Shown: positions 42,848 to 52,431, counted from the first letter of the stretch. The stretch: DNA of 64,000 bases from Muribaculaceae bacterium (GCA_017451225.1 JAFSPZ010000028.1:62001-126000); one strand, 5' to 3'. The notes: a model not told the origin generated them from the letters alone. Numbers and translations are program-made.

Positions 42848-43363
42848 ATGCAAACTGATAAACTATCACCAACAAGTTTAGCGTTCATTGCTCTTACCAA
42901 TGAATATTGTCAACTGGTTGAAAACTGTGGTGACTGTAGTCGCGAAGGGCTAGTAGAGTCCTTGGTGAAACTCCTTCCTCGCATTTATATAACAGCAATC
43001 GACTTAGAACCTAGTCTTGATTATTTTGACTCTTTCATCGCTCAGGCTCTTGATGAATCCACCTATGATATCGTGCGTGCTGGTATAAGCTCTATTATGG
43101 GCGAGGACGATGTCTATCTTGAGGTTTTTCTTGACGATATGAAATACTCTGATACCCCCATTGCAACTTCAATTTCTGAGAACATTGCCGACCTTTACCA
43201 AGAGTTCTATAACCTTGTAGCCGCTCTTCGAGAACTTAATACCGATGAGCAACGAAATATCTTGTCAATGTGCAAAGACAATTTTAAAGAATACTGGGGA
43301 CAAACGCTTTGCAATGTCTTGAGGGCATTACACTCATTAAGTGTAACCAATAATGAATATTAA
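42848..43363 (+). CDS. DUF5063 domain-containing protein
   Basis: A 171-residue, predominantly helical cytoplasmic protein of a Bacteroidota family (DUF5063). Conserved-looking blocks are LAFIALTNEYCQLVENCG near residue 11 and LVKLLPRIYITAIDLEP near residue 40. No catalytic motif is visible and the function is unknown. In this window it sits between nadD (9 nt) and the M18 aminopeptidase (20 nt), so it is probably in the yicC operon. Confidence 0.78.
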   Translation: MQTDKLSPTSLAFIALTNEYCQLVENCGDCSREGLVESLVKLLPRIYITAIDLEPSLDYFDSFIAQALDESTYDIVRAGISSIMGEDDVYLEVFLDDMKYSDTPIATSISENIADLYQEFYNLVAALRELNTDEQRNILSMCKDNFKEYWGQTLCNVLRALHSLSVTNNEY

Positions 43364-43383
43364 GATAACTGTTAACATAAAAT

Positions 43384-44679
43384 ATGATGAAAAGCAAATA
43401 CATTGATTCGTTATTGAAATTCATGGACGATAGTCCATGTAACTTCCTTGCCGTTGATTCAATGAAAAGAATTCTTGTTGAAAACGGCTTCAAAGAGAAA
43501 TCGCTCAAAGAAAAGATTACAGCTAAGGCAGGCGAGAAGTTCTTTTTTACAAAAAACGATTCGGCAATATTCGCTGTGAAAGTAGGCAAAAAGCCTATTG
43601 TTGAGACAGGCTATAAAATTGTGGCTGCTCACAGCGATTCGCCTTGCTTCCGCATCAAGCCTAAAGCCGAGATGCGTTGTGATGGTGGTATTGTGAAACT
43701 TAATACCGAAGTTTATGGAGGTCCAATTTTATATACATGGTTTGACCGTCCATTATCAATTGCCGGGCGTGTGATTCTCAAGGGCGAAAGTTCGTTAGAG
43801 GTCGTCTCACGCAATATTAAAATTAGGCGTCCCCTAATGCAAATCTCTCATCTCGCAATTCACTTTAATCGCGCTGTAAATGAAGGTAATCCATTGTCAA
43901 AGCAGAAGGATATGCTTCCCATCATTGCTAAGGTGAACGAGAACTTTGAAACAGGAAACATGTTGCTTAATCTTGTTGCTCAGGAGCTGGGAGTTACTAT
44001 TGACGAGATTATTGACTTTGACTTGTTACTCTATGATACCACTCCGGCTTGCACATTTGGCCTCAACAATGAGTTCTTATCTTCGGGTAGACTTGATGAC
44101 TTGAGCATGGCACATGCCGCCATTACTGCTATTGTAGAGGGAGCCGATGACGAGAATACATGTATTGCAGCGATATTCGATAACGAGGAGACCGGCAGTG
44201 GCACAAAGCAAGGCGCTGGTTCTCCTGTGCTCGCCAATGTGCTCCAGCGCATGGCCGAGAGTCAAGGTTGCAACTTTGATGAATACTGCATTGCGTTGCA
44301 AAAGACCTTCCTCATCAGTGCTGATAATGCTCATGCCCATCATCCAAATTACAACGAGAAGTATGATCCGACCAATCATCCAACAATGGGAAGTGGACCA
44401 TGCATCAAGATTAATGCTAACTGCAAGTATATGAGCGATGCTCACTCGGCTGCAATCTTTAAGAACTTGTGTGATGAAGCTGGCTCACCTTGCCAGTACT
44501 TTATCAACCACAGTGATGTAGCAGGCGGCTCAACACTTGGTAATATCCTTACAGGTCAAATCGACATTGAAGGCGTTGATGTGGGAAATCCGTTGCTTGC
44601 AATGCATTCTGTGCGTGAGACAGCATCTTGTGAAGACCATGTCAACATGATAAAAGTTTTCAAGACTTTTTTCAGTTAA
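43384..44679 (+). CDS. M18 family aspartyl-type aminopeptidase
   Basis: A 431-residue cytosolic metallo-aminopeptidase of family M18, which forms a dodecamer with two zinc ions per subunit. Metal and catalytic motifs: AAHSDSPCFRIKP near residue 82, FDNEETGSGTKQGA near residue 266, and DNAHAHHPNY near residue 317. The end VAGGSTLGNI near residue 380 is typical. It removes N-terminal residues, usually acidic or neutral. It is the last gene before a new promoter at 44692. Confidence 0.93.
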   Translation: MMKSKYIDSLLKFMDDSPCNFLAVDSMKRILVENGFKEKSLKEKITAKAGEKFFFTKNDSAIFAVKVGKKPIVETGYKIVAAHSDSPCFRIKPKAEMRCDGGIVKLNTEVYGGPILYTWFDRPLSIAGRVILKGESSLEVVSRNIKIRRPLMQISHLAIHFNRAVNEGNPLSKQKDMLPIIAKVNENFETGNMLLNLVAQELGVTIDEIIDFDLLLYDTTPACTFGLNNEFLSSGRLDDLSMAHAAITAIVEGADDENTCIAAIFDNEETGSGTKQGAGSPVLANVLQRMAESQGCNFDEYCIALQKTFLISADNAHAHHPNYNEKYDPTNHPTMGSGPCIKINANCKYMSDAHSAAIFKNLCDEAGSPCQYFINHSDVAGGSTLGNILTGQIDIEGVDVGNPLLAMHSVRETASCEDHVNMIKVFKTFFS

Positions 44680-44691
44680 AGAAAAAATAGC

Positions 44692-44699
44692 TAACTTTG
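44692..44699 (+). promoter_or_regulatory. -7 promoter element for the phosphohexomutase
   Basis: TAACTTTG, exact consensus, 29 nt before the ATG at 44729. Confidence 0.6.
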
Positions 44700-44728
44700 T
44701 GAATAAATAACTATAATTTTTTATTACT

Positions 44729-46477
44729 ATGAATGACGAGAAATTGATACAAGAGTTGACGGTTAAAGCCCAAAAATGGCTTGGCGAGGGCTACGATGAG
44801 GAAACTAAGGCTCAAATCAAGGCCATGATTGAGGCTGAGGACAAAACCGAGCTTATAGAGTCTTTTTATAAAGACTTGGAGTTTGGAACTGGTGGCCTTC
44901 GTGGTATCATGGGACCTGGCAGCAACCGTATGAACATCTACACTGTGGGTGCGGCCACTCAAGGACTCGCTAACTATATCAACGAGGCCTTTAAAGACCT
45001 TCCAGAACGCAAAGTGATTGTTGGTCATGACGTTCGCAACAACAGCCGCCTCTTTGCAGAAACTGTTGCTAACATTTTCAGTGCTAATGGCATTAAGGTC
45101 TTCCTTTTTGAAGGACCACGTCCCACTCCCGAGGTATCTTATGGCATTCGTCTGCTAGGCTGCCAGAGTGGTGTGAACATCACTGCTTCTCATAACCCGA
45201 AGGAGTATAACGGCTATAAGGCCTACTGGGATGACGGTGCTCAAGTGGTGTCGCCTCACGATGTAAACATTATTAATTATGTGAACAACATCAAAGATGT
45301 GAGCGAAATCAAGTTTGAGGGGAATCCCGACTTGATTGAGATTATAGGCAAAGATATTGATGAGAAATACCTTGAGGACATTCACACACTCTCGCTTAGT
45401 CCAGATGTAGACGCTAAGCACAGTGACCTGAAGATTGTATATACTCCCATTCATGGTGTGGGTCGTTACATTATTCCACAATCAATTGAGCGTTGGGGAT
45501 TCAAAAATATCATCCATGTTCCTGAGCAGGATGTAATGAGCGGAGATTTTCCAACTGTTGAGTCACCAAATCCCGAGAATGCCCCCACAATGCAAATGGC
45601 TATTGACAAAGCAACCGAAACTGAAGCTGATATTGCACTTGCTAGTGATCCTGATGCTGACCGCATTAGTGTTGTCTTCAAGAACAACAAGGGTAAATAT
45701 GAACTCGTGAATGGTAACCAGATTCAGATTATATTCCATTACTACTTGCTTACTCGCAATCGTGAACTAGGCAATCTCAAGGGTGATGAATACATCGTTA
45801 AAACTATCGTTACTAGTGAGACTATCAAGCGCATGGCCGACAAACTTGGTGTTAAGATGTTTGACTGCTACACCGGTTTCAAGTGGATTGCTACAGTGAT
45901 GCGCGAGATGGAAGGCAAGGGACGCTATCTAGGTGGTGGCGAGGAGAGCTATGGCTTCCTGCCCGAGACTTTCGCCCGCGACAAAGATGCTGTATCTTCA
46001 ATCCCTCTCATGTGTGAGATTGCTGCATGGGCCAAAGAGAAGGGAATGACCATGAACGAGATGCTTATCGATCTATATCTCAATTATGGCTACTCTAAGG
46101 AGCGTGGCATATCGGTAGTTCGCAAGGGAAAGAGGGGCGCTGAGGAGATAGTTGCCATGATGAAGAACTTCCGTGAGAATCCACAGAAGGAAATCGCTGG
46201 TTCTCCTGTAGTTCTGATTAAGGACTTCTTGAAACTCGAAGAACTTGATGTAAAGACCGGCAAGGTTACCAAACTTGAGATGCCTACCACAAGCAATGTA
46301 CTCCAGTATTACACCGAGGATGGCACCAAGGTTTCGATTCGTCCTTCAGGAACAGAGCCCAAGATCAAGTTCTATATCGAAGTTCATGACAAGCTTGAGA
46401 GTGCAGCCGAGTATGATGCCAAGAACGAGTGGGCCGAGGCTAAGATTGACACCATCTGCCACGATTTGGGCATATAA
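44729..46477 (+). CDS. Phosphoglucomutase/phosphomannomutase (alpha-D-phosphohexomutase)
   Basis: A 582-residue member of the alpha-D-phosphohexomutase superfamily, of the longer type common in Bacteroidota. The phosphoserine loop is TASHNPKEYNG near residue 151. The metal loop is DPDADR near residue 308. The sugar-binding loop is GGEESYGF near residue 403, and the phosphate-binding loop RPSGTEPK near residue 537. It interconverts hexose 1- and 6-phosphates and so supplies sugar nucleotides for the polysaccharide genes in the window. Which hexose it prefers cannot be told. It is a single-gene unit. Confidence 0.93.
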   Translation: MNDEKLIQELTVKAQKWLGEGYDEETKAQIKAMIEAEDKTELIESFYKDLEFGTGGLRGIMGPGSNRMNIYTVGAATQGLANYINEAFKDLPERKVIVGHDVRNNSRLFAETVANIFSANGIKVFLFEGPRPTPEVSYGIRLLGCQSGVNITASHNPKEYNGYKAYWDDGAQVVSPHDVNIINYVNNIKDVSEIKFEGNPDLIEIIGKDIDEKYLEDIHTLSLSPDVDAKHSDLKIVYTPIHGVGRYIIPQSIERWGFKNIIHVPEQDVMSGDFPTVESPNPENAPTMQMAIDKATETEADIALASDPDADRISVVFKNNKGKYELVNGNQIQIIFHYYLLTRNRELGNLKGDEYIVKTIVTSETIKRMADKLGVKMFDCYTGFKWIATVMREMEGKGRYLGGGEESYGFLPETFARDKDAVSSIPLMCEIAAWAKEKGMTMNEMLIDLYLNYGYSKERGISVVRKGKRGAEEIVAMMKNFRENPQKEIAGSPVVLIKDFLKLEELDVKTGKVTKLEMPTTSNVLQYYTEDGTKVSIRPSGTEPKIKFYIEVHDKLESAAEYDAKNEWAEAKIDTICHDLGI

Positions 46478-46494
46478 TTAAGAATTAAAATAAC

Positions 46495-46529
46495 ATGATT
46501 AGGGAGGTGTTTTTTGCTTCCCTAATCAT
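46495..46529 (+). terminator. Hairpin after the phosphohexomutase, probable 3' end
   Basis: Perfect 11-bp repeat ATGATTAGGGA (46495-46505)/TCCCTAATCAT (46519-46529). It lacks a T-run after the stem, so it may protect the 3' end or act as a weak terminator. Confidence 0.5.
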
Positions 46530-46570
46530 AGAAAATTAATAATCAAAACAATAATCTTCGTAATTTAATT

Positions 46571-46897
46571 ATGGCAAGCAAAAGACAAATGAAAAAAGCC
46601 ATCAGCAATGCATGTATAGAGATGGCTAATGAGTGCTTATTTGCTCAAGGAGCTTTTGAGAACACTAATCCTGAGGACTGGGATAAGGTTATCGATGATA
46701 TCGCAGAGCTTCAAGACCAGGCGCTGAAGCGTGTCTCGGTTGATTTTGACAAAGTTCCAAAAGATTTCGCCAATGGCAAGGAGTACCGCAAGGCTCGTCG
46801 TACCTATTTCAAGGCCGTTGAGTCAGCTATGGGAAAATTCATGCAAGAAGGCGGAGAGAAGATTGTAGGTGAGATGAATGCCCTCATCAAGCAATAA
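46571..46897 (+). CDS. Conserved hypothetical small protein
   Basis: A 108-residue basic-acidic helical protein without signal peptide or membrane helix. The N-terminus is lysine-rich (ASKRQMKKAISNAC), followed by ELQDQALKRVSVDF and KEYRKARRTYFKAVES. No domain is recognised. It is probably a cytoplasmic protein; a role cannot be assigned. It starts with a clear ATG and is followed by the acyltransferase gene after 26 nt. Confidence 0.7.
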   Translation: MASKRQMKKAISNACIEMANECLFAQGAFENTNPEDWDKVIDDIAELQDQALKRVSVDFDKVPKDFANGKEYRKARRTYFKAVESAMGKFMQEGGEKIVGEMNALIKQ

Positions 46898-46923
46898 TTT
46901 GACTTTTATTCCTTATTATTGAC

Positions 46924-47487
46924 GTGATAAGTAGATTGTTAGGTCGCATCATGAAGAATCATGGGTGGAAGTTTGTTGTGAACATTCCGCCCGTAAATAA
47001 GTGTGTGATTTGTGTTGCACCTCACACCAGCAATTGGGATTTCATCATGGGCGAGCTGGCAAGCCGTTCAGTGGGAATGAAAGCTAAGTTTTTGATGAAA
47101 GATACTTGGTTTTTCTTCCCACTGAAATATTTACTCAAGGCACTTGGCGGTATACCTGTGTCGAGAAGACATCGCACTAATGTTACTGGTGGTGTTGTCG
47201 ACAGCTTTAAAAAATTAGACAAACTTGTAGTGGCGGTAACCCCTGAGGGTACTCGAAGCCTTAATCCACACTGGCACAAGGGGTTCTTGTATATTGCTCA
47301 TGAAGCTAAAGTTCCTATAGTGCTAGGATATTTCAATTACCCCAAAAAGATTGTTTGCCTTGACAAGATTTTTGAACCCTCGGGTGATGTTGATGCCGAT
47401 ATGCTATTGATTAAAAAGTATTATGATAATAGTGACATATGTGGCAAGTATCACGAGAACTTTACTACCGGATTAGAAAAACAATAA
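46924..47487 (+). CDS. Lysophospholipid-type acyltransferase (PlsC/LPLAT family)
   Basis: A 187-residue acyltransferase. The catalytic H-x4-D box is APHTSNWDF near residue 36, and the acceptor-site block is TPEGTRS near residue 105, followed by WHKGFLYIA. Such enzymes move an acyl chain to a lysophospholipid or a similar acceptor on the inner face of the membrane. The frame shown begins with GTG at 46924; the next ATG is nine codons downstream (46951), so the true start is uncertain. The nitrilase-family gene follows after 4 nt. Confidence 0.85.
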   Translation: MISRLLGRIMKNHGWKFVVNIPPVNKCVICVAPHTSNWDFIMGELASRSVGMKAKFLMKDTWFFFPLKYLLKALGGIPVSRRHRTNVTGGVVDSFKKLDKLVVAVTPEGTRSLNPHWHKGFLYIAHEAKVPIVLGYFNYPKKIVCLDKIFEPSGDVDADMLLIKKYYDNSDICGKYHENFTTGLEKQ

Positions 47488-47491
47488 TATT

Positions 47492-48295
47492 ATGATATCA
47501 AGAAACCTGCGAGTAGCATTAATTGAAGACAACGTGGCTTGGGGAGACAAGTATGCCAACCTCGAGCAGTTGGGGCGTAACATAAAGAATGTTAGTGATG
47601 AGACCGATTTGATTGTACTTCCAGAGTTGTTTACAACAGGATTTATGGTTGACGGCAATGCCTCGGAGCTTGCTGAGCGAAATACCGAAGATACAATAAA
47701 ATACCTTAAAGATCTCTCTAGCTACTACAATGTTGCAATTGCAGGAAGTTTCTTGGCAAGTACTGCAAGTCAGCTTTATAATCGTGCATTCTTCATCGAA
47801 CCTAACGATGAAGAGGTTTTCTATGACAAGCGTCACCTGTTCACAATGTCGGGAGAGCAGAATGTTTATAACCGCGGGCTTACTGATGCCCCTATTTTCC
47901 GTTTCCGCGGCATGAACTTTAAACTCATTGTGTGCTACGATCTCAGGTTTCCAGTTTTCTGCCGTAATGTTAACAACAACTACGATGTACTGCTTGTAGT
48001 GGCAAATTGGCCAAAAGTACGCTTGAACGCATGGAAAACACTTTTACAGGCGCGTGCCATTGAGAATGAGTGCTATGTGTGCGGTGTGAACCGCTGTGGC
48101 ACCGATCCCAAGGGGCTAGAGTATGCTACTGGCGGCTCATGGATAATTGATTTTAAAGGAAAGATAATTGGGGAGAGAAGCACCTCTCCAATAATCGAAG
48201 CCGATCTCTCACCAGCCGACCTCGCCAGATTCCGCGAGAAATTCCCCGCCTGGCGCGACGCCGACGAGTTTTCTCTTAATCTAAACCATAAATAG
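47492..48295 (+). CDS. Nitrilase-superfamily amidohydrolase (omega-amidase-like)
   Basis: A 267-residue carbon-nitrogen hydrolase. The catalytic triad is visible: Glu45 in VLPELFTTG, Lys near residue 113 in YDKRHLF, and Cys near residue 148 in IVCYDLRFP. These sequences match the omega-amidase (YafV/Nit2-like) branch, which hydrolyses alpha-ketoglutaramate or alpha-ketosuccinamate in metabolite repair. It starts 4 nt after the acyltransferase and converges with the U32 gene, with 8 nt between stops. Confidence 0.9.
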   Translation: MISRNLRVALIEDNVAWGDKYANLEQLGRNIKNVSDETDLIVLPELFTTGFMVDGNASELAERNTEDTIKYLKDLSSYYNVAIAGSFLASTASQLYNRAFFIEPNDEEVFYDKRHLFTMSGEQNVYNRGLTDAPIFRFRGMNFKLIVCYDLRFPVFCRNVNNNYDVLLVVANWPKVRLNAWKTLLQARAIENECYVCGVNRCGTDPKGLEYATGGSWIIDFKGKIIGERSTSPIIEADLSPADLARFREKFPAWRDADEFSLNLNHK

Positions 48296-48303
48296 AATGA
48301 GAT

Positions 48304-50142
48304 TTAAACGATTGTAATTGTCATTTCGCAACGTGAGCAGTTGCAGTCCAGTTTTAGTAAAGTATTACCGTTTCTCAGGAATAGGGGAGAAGGTAGCTTG
48401 ATGTGTGCTTTTTTGTCACGCAAGCATGCGCCGAGTTCGCGGCGAAGACAATAACGCGTGTGCATCACAGGGTGAGATTCATTGATCATGCCGTCTACTT
48501 CAATAGCAGGCTCAATTGTGGTTGCGCCATGATCGCGGTAAAACTGCTCGGCAATATGATTGGCTACATTATCGGCACTCTTAAGGTTAGGGTAGGGGAA
48601 CGCTGCCTCTTTGTTTTCAGGCTTACGTATGTCGCGATGATAGGATGCGCGATGTGCAAGTTCTAGTAGTTCGATGGTCTCTCGCCTGAGTTGTGCCATT
48701 ACCGACATTGGAATGAAATAATCGCCCACGATGTTACAAGATCGTAGATTGAAAATTGTATCACCAAGTTTTGACAGCACTTGAATTTGTCTCTCTCGCT
48801 GAGGTTTCAATGCCAGTTGTGGCACTTGGTCAAGCTTTAGTGAATGAACAACCGAGCAACCTCGTTCATCGCATGCTTTCAGGCACAGTTGCTTGCCAAC
48901 TGACCACATGGTTAAATCAATGTCAATTGTTCTCTTTGCGCTTGGTTTGGAAAGAATGTCGTTAAACGCTTTGTCGTAGGTGCGATAGACATTGTCGCCG
49001 AGTTGCATCTTGCAAGACTCTCTTAGCAAAATTCGGTTGCCAATTACTTTGTTCACTCTAATGCCATCGAAATTGCCGTCTCTGTCAATGTAGCTCAATC
49101 CATCACCATTAGCAAGTGTGGTAGAGCTGTCAAGCATGATAGAGTTGCCATTTACCGACTTCACTTTGCCCAAATATTCGCCTTGAGACTTGGGGGTGTT
49201 CAGTGATGCCATATTAGTGCCATTATTTGGATGTTTGTCATCAACAAAATAGCGAGTGAATGAGCGGTTGAAGCTTTTCTCAAGCGTAGGCGTGAAAGTG
49301 AGGGTGGAAGTGCCATAGGAACTACGTGCCAAATCATTGCGTGAGGCAATTATCTGGTCAAGAGCTTGACGATAGTAAGCCACAACGTTTTTGACATACA
49401 CCACATCTTTTAGGCGTCCTTCAATTTTGAATGACGAAATACCAGCGTTGATCATCTGCTCTAGGCGGTCGCTCGCATTGAAATCGCGGAGCGAAAGCAG
49501 ATGCTTCGACTTCATGAGTTTGTTGCCATTCTTATCCTCAAGGTCATAGCTAAGGCGGCAGAACTGTGCACACTCGCCACGATTTGCACTACGGCCCTTC
49601 AGCGCATGGCTAATCTGGCAACGGCCACTGTAGCTCACGCACAACGCTCCATGGCAGAATCCTTCAAGAGGAACTCGGACCTTGCTGGCAATGTCGCTAA
49701 TCTCACTGAGCGACAGCTCACGTGCAAGCACGAGTTGTGAGAATCCCATTTGCTCTAAAAACATAGCTTTCTCGGTGGTGCGCAAATCACATTGAGTGCT
49801 GGCATGAAGGGCTATGGGTGGCAAGTCGAGCCGCAACAGCGCCATGTCTTGCACAATAATCGCATCAACCCCTGAGCGATACAGTCTTTGAACCATTCGT
49901 TCTACATCTTTGAGCTCGTGGTCATAGACAATGGTGTTGACAGTACAGTAGATTCGAGCTTCATACTGATGAGCAAAGTCGACAAGACGTTTAATGTTGT
50001 CGATGTCATTTCCCGCTTGTGAACGCGCTCCAAAAGCAGTAGCGCCAATGTAGACTGCATCGGCTCCATGCTTAATTGCCTCAATGCCAATGGTAGCATC
50101 CTTGGCAGGGGCTAGTAATTCTATTTTTCGACATTTGCTCAT
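48304..50142 (-). CDS. U32 family protein, RlhA-like 23S rRNA hydroxylase
   Basis: About 612 residues from the ATG at 50142; a longer frame begins at a TTG two codons earlier. The N-terminal U32 domain has LLAPAKDATIGIEAIKHGAD at the start, FCHGALCVSYSGRCQIS near residue 165 and GECAQFCRL near residue 190, which supply the iron-sulfur cysteines. A long C-terminal part follows, as in E. coli RlhA, which hydroxylates C2501 of 23S rRNA. UbiU/V and TrhP relatives are shorter, which supports the RlhA reading. The 3' end carries more cysteines (LDCNCSRCE). Confidence 0.82.
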   Translation of the reverse strand: MSKCRKIELLAPAKDATIGIEAIKHGADAVYIGATAFGARSQAGNDIDNIKRLVDFAHQYEARIYCTVNTIVYDHELKDVERMVQRLYRSGVDAIIVQDMALLRLDLPPIALHASTQCDLRTTEKAMFLEQMGFSQLVLARELSLSEISDIASKVRVPLEGFCHGALCVSYSGRCQISHALKGRSANRGECAQFCRLSYDLEDKNGNKLMKSKHLLSLRDFNASDRLEQMINAGISSFKIEGRLKDVVYVKNVVAYYRQALDQIIASRNDLARSSYGTSTLTFTPTLEKSFNRSFTRYFVDDKHPNNGTNMASLNTPKSQGEYLGKVKSVNGNSIMLDSSTTLANGDGLSYIDRDGNFDGIRVNKVIGNRILLRESCKMQLGDNVYRTYDKAFNDILSKPSAKRTIDIDLTMWSVGKQLCLKACDERGCSVVHSLKLDQVPQLALKPQRERQIQVLSKLGDTIFNLRSCNIVGDYFIPMSVMAQLRRETIELLELAHRASYHRDIRKPENKEAAFPYPNLKSADNVANHIAEQFYRDHGATTIEPAIEVDGMINESHPVMHTRYCLRRELGACLRDKKAHIKLPSPLFLRNGNTLLKLDCNCSRCEMTITIV

Positions 50143-50187
50143 TACCAAAAAAAGAGACCCAAAACATTCTTTGAGTCTCTCGAAAAG

Positions 50188-50261
50188 TAGCGGGACTGAG
50201 AATTGAACTCAGGACCTCCGGGTTATGAATCCGACGCTCTAACCATCTGAGCTATCCCGCC
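50188..50261 (-). tRNA. tRNA-Met (anticodon CAT)
   Basis: A 74-nt cloverleaf on the minus strand. Acceptor GGCGGGA pairs with TCCCGCT (first pair G-T), discriminator A, no encoded CCA. The anticodon loop is TTCATAA; the stem TCGGA/CCCGG has a mismatch at its inner end. A CAT anticodon can also belong to a lysidine-modified tRNA-Ile, but the loop context fits tRNA-Met best. T arm contains AGTTCAATTCT. Confidence 0.9.
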
Positions 50262-50279
50262 ATTTGACTTTTGCGACTG

Positions 50280-50311
50280 CAAAGGTACTACTTTTTTTTA
50301 TTCTGTGCAAG
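50280..50311 (-). promoter_or_regulatory. Promoter for tRNA-Met
   Basis: On the minus strand: CTTG, 20 nt, TACCTTTG. Both elements at standard spacing, about 19 nt before the mature tRNA. Confidence 0.78.
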
Positions 50312-50338
50312 AACTATGTGATTTTTTTCTCAAAAAGT

Positions 50339-51646
50339 TCATGAAAACTCTTTTTCAGGCATTTTGTTTTTATCGCATGCGATAACTATATGCATCAATG
50401 ATGAGTCAAGGTAACGTTGTGCCGTTTCGATTAAATCATTGCTTGTTGCATCTAGAATTGCTTGAATGTGCTCATTAAAATAGCTTGGATAAGTACCATA
50501 AAGGAAAATATTTCCTATGTAGCCTGCAATGTTGAAAGGTGTGTCAAGAGTTTTCACCAAATCACTCAGCATGTGTCTTTTTACTATATCTAGTTCCTCC
50601 TTGGGAATGGGTTCGGTGCACAGTCTTTTCATTTCTTTCTTTGTCTCATTAATGACATCCCAGCAATATTGAGTGTCGCACTCAGTGGAGATGGAAATAT
50701 GTCCGTCAAATGAGCGACCACTTAGGCTGGCACCAATACCATAGGTGTAACCTTTGTCCTCGCGAATGTTTGACATAAGGCGACTGCCGAAGTAACCTCC
50801 TAATACTGTGGTAAGAATGCGAATCTTGAAATAGTCGGGGTGTCGACGTGGCACTGTTTTGAGCGCCATAGCAATAGCAGCCTGAACTGCTCCTTCCTTG
50901 TGGACTACTTTGAGCATTTCGTTTGAAGGTGTAACTTGTGGCTCAACTTGAGGCGAAGGCGCACCATTGGGCTTCCATTTTGAAAGTATATCTTCAATTG
51001 TGGCAATTTCTTTGTCGGTAATATGCCCTGCAATAACGAGGTTGCAATTTTGTGCCTTATAGTATTTAAAGTAAAAGTTTTGTATTTGTTCTTGTGTAAG
51101 TGAATATATGACTTCGGGGGTGGGATCACTTGCAAGTGGATGTTTATTGCCAAAGTACTGACGCATCATTTCCTTGTTGGCAATATATTTCACTTTTTCG
51201 CGTGCTGTGGCGATGTTTACTGCCAGTTGTCGCTTGTTAAGTTCAAATTCATTGTCGGGGAATATTGGAGACATCAAGCTGTCAATGAATATGGGCAAAG
51301 TGTGGCTAAAATTCTCATTCAGAGAAGATAGGGCAAACTCGGTGCAGTTGTCATAGACTTGTGATGCCCGCCATGCTCCATAGTAGTCGATTGCTTCGGC
51401 AATTTGTGCATAACTCATGTTCTTGTTGCCGTTGAACACCGCCATAGAGCATGTTGTTGCTTGCATGGGAAGAGTTTCCTGAAATGTGCCGCCTGTCAAG
51501 TAAATAGAGAGTTTACTAATCTCATCCTCTCCATTTCCTGCAATCCATAATTTCATTCCGTTTGAGAGAATGATGGGGTCGGGAACGTTAAGCTTTATAT
51601 TGCTAAAGTCTCTTACTGGAGGTGGTATGCTACGATCTATTGCCAT
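50339..51646 (-). CDS. M16 (insulinase) family protein lacking the zinc motif
   Basis: A 435-residue protein with the two-lobed fold of M16B peptidases. The catalytic H-x-x-E-H motif, expected near residue 60, is absent: that segment reads ATTCSMAVFNGNKNMSYAQI, with no histidine or paired glutamate. The C-terminal lobe keeps the R/Y-type block LGGYFGSRLMSNIREDKGYTYGIG near residue 290, which in two-subunit M16 proteases is contributed by the non-catalytic subunit. No signal peptide is seen, and no catalytic partner is adjacent. It is likely a non-catalytic subunit or a pseudo-enzyme. It follows kdsB by 7 nt in the same direction. Confidence 0.85.
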   Translation of the reverse strand: MAIDRSIPPPVRDFSNIKLNVPDPIILSNGMKLWIAGNGEDEISKLSIYLTGGTFQETLPMQATTCSMAVFNGNKNMSYAQIAEAIDYYGAWRASQVYDNCTEFALSSLNENFSHTLPIFIDSLMSPIFPDNEFELNKRQLAVNIATAREKVKYIANKEMMRQYFGNKHPLASDPTPEVIYSLTQEQIQNFYFKYYKAQNCNLVIAGHITDKEIATIEDILSKWKPNGAPSPQVEPQVTPSNEMLKVVHKEGAVQAAIAMALKTVPRRHPDYFKIRILTTVLGGYFGSRLMSNIREDKGYTYGIGASLSGRSFDGHISISTECDTQYCWDVINETKKEMKRLCTEPIPKEELDIVKRHMLSDLVKTLDTPFNIAGYIGNIFLYGTYPSYFNEHIQAILDATSNDLIETAQRYLDSSLMHIVIACDKNKMPEKEFS

Positions 51647-51653
51647 TGTTTTT

Positions 51654-52406
51654 TCATGATTTTGAAGATAGGAAGAGTTCGGCTTTTCTTAGGTCTTCGG
51701 GTGTATCAATTCCTATTGAGGATTGTTGGCTAATGCCAACTTTGATTTTCAAACCATTCTCAAGCCAACGAAGTTGTTCGAGCGACTCGGCAATCTCAAG
51801 TTTTGATTGTGAGAGACGAGTAATCTTATTTAGCGCTTCAGCTCGATAAGCATACATCCCTAAATGTGTGTAGTATTGATGACTGCTTGGCCATAAGCCT
51901 TTGTCAATGCCACGCAGACAGGGAATTACAGAACGCGAGAAATAGAGAGCGTTCATGTTATTGTCGATAACCACTTTAACTTTGTTGGGATTCTCGAGGA
52001 GGTTATAATTTTCATCTTTGTGAAATGGCTTGATGAGAGTGGCAATTTGAGTGTTCTTGTCATCAAAGCACTGTTTAATTGCCTCTATTTGTTCAGGCTG
52101 GATGAAAGGCTCGTCACCTTGGACATTGATGATAATGTCTTCATTGCCATTGTTTATATTATAGGCCTCCCAGCATCGGTCGGTGCCACTACGATGCTCG
52201 GTTGATGTCATGACTGCATTTCCTCCAAATGACTTTACATGGTTGAGAATGCGCTCATCGTCAGTAGCAACCAGAACATTATCCACAGCTTTCAATACTT
52301 GATTATAAACTCGCTGTATTACTGTTGCGCCGCCTAACATGGCAAGTGGCTTGCCGGGAAAACGAGTTGACGCATATCTTGCTGGAATTATTGCAATAAA
52401 CTTCAT
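51654..52406 (-). CDS. kdsB: 3-deoxy-manno-octulosonate cytidylyltransferase
   Basis: A 250-residue enzyme that activates Kdo with CTP to give CMP-Kdo for lipopolysaccharide. The N-terminal nucleotide motif is IPARYASTRFPGKPLA. Other signature blocks are ATDDERI, TSTEHRSGTDRC near residue 72, NVQGDEPFI near residue 95, and FSRSVIP near residue 130. It has its own promoter, squeezed against the terminator of the upstream barrel gene, and is followed by the M16-like gene after 7 nt. Confidence 0.95.
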   Translation of the reverse strand: MKFIAIIPARYASTRFPGKPLAMLGGATVIQRVYNQVLKAVDNVLVATDDERILNHVKSFGGNAVMTSTEHRSGTDRCWEAYNINNGNEDIIINVQGDEPFIQPEQIEAIKQCFDDKNTQIATLIKPFHKDENYNLLENPNKVKVVIDNNMNALYFSRSVIPCLRGIDKGLWPSSHQYYTHLGMYAYRAEALNKITRLSQSKLEIAESLEQLRWLENGLKIKVGISQQSSIGIDTPEDLRKAELFLSSKS

Positions 52407-52431
52407 GTTGTTCTTATAAAAATGTATTGTG

